This document shows, piece by piece, positions 14,529-14,550 of a stretch of DNA of 14,550 nt. The position numbers and the translations under genes are program-made. The notes under the pieces are model-generated. The model worked only from the letters and a program-made list of their open reading frames with translations, did no database searches and had not been told where the DNA came from. Each line of letters opens with the position of its first letter. Positions within the stretch are counted from its first letter, which is position 1. Source of the DNA: an uncultured Christensenellaceae bacterium (GTDB lineage Bacteria; Bacillota_A; Clostridia; Christensenellales; UBA3700); NCBI GenBank assembly GCA_944381335.1, contig CALWKT010000100.1, forward strand, positions 1 through 14,550, written 5' to 3'.

Positions 14529-14550
14529 GAGGTGAACCCCAAAAGTTGGA
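14528..14550. mobile_element. Probable terminal inverted repeat of an IS3-family insertion sequence (cut by window edge)
   Basis: The last bases read TGAGGTGAACCCC and AAAAGTTGGA. IS3-family ends start with TG and often contain a TGxxCTGxCCCC-AAAAGTTGGACA core. The match is by recalled pattern, not by a search, and no transposase is inside the window. The element would continue to the right. Confidence 0.55.

Noticed and set aside
1..14550. CRISPR arrays, tRNA or rRNA genes, prophage or defence modules
   Set aside because: No regularly spaced direct repeats, no tRNA-like cloverleaf and no phage or nuclease-type proteins were seen on either strand. The gene content is housekeeping.

Overview
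The window looks like ordinary chromosomal DNA from an anaerobic member of the Bacillota, most likely a Clostridia lineage (for example an uncultured gut clostridium). The reasons are strong AGGAGG-type ribosome binding sites, many intrinsic terminators with U-tracts, SigA-like promoters, frequent AGA/AGG arginine codons, and gene pairings common in Clostridia: hisS-aspS, iscR-iscS-iscU and lepA-hemW. This placement is inference; no 16S or other taxonomic marker is present.

Layout. (1) Bases 1-3223, plus strand, read as one run: the 3' end of hisS, then aspS, a TcdA-like tRNA-modifying E1-type enzyme overlapping aspS by 4 bp, and a thioredoxin. (2) glyA stands alone behind its own promoter and ends in a strong hairpin terminator at 4609-4644. 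(3) A compact Fe-S assembly operon, iscR-iscS-iscU (4746-6709), has a consensus-like promoter overlapping a 25-bp imperfect palindrome that is a good candidate IscR autoregulatory operator, and ends in a strong terminator. (4) Minus strand: a 44-residue single-span membrane peptide with a very strong Shine-Dalgarno, then the two-gene unit of a LUD-domain protein followed by a glycerophosphodiester phosphodiesterase. (5) Back-to-back promoters at 8458-8502 separate that unit from a plus-strand class I/II aminotransferase, followed by lepA and hemW with a 4-bp overlap. (6) Convergent to hemW is a 48-residue zinc-ribbon protein, sharing a bidirectional terminator with it. (7) An unrecognised four-span membrane protein with a long charged tail has no Shine-Dalgarno and may be leaderless; a GNAT acetyltransferase follows 3 bp later. 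(8) The last 23 bases resemble the terminal inverted repeat of an IS3-family insertion sequence, apparently sitting inside what was a transcription terminator.

The genes are mostly housekeeping: tRNA charging and modification, one-carbon and PLP metabolism, thiol redox, Fe-S assembly, ribosome function and haem or radical-SAM chemistry. I found no CRISPR array, prophage, defence island or clearly new multi-gene system. The most interesting points are the candidate IS end in a terminator, the IscR operator, the two very small proteins, and the possibly leaderless membrane-protein gene.
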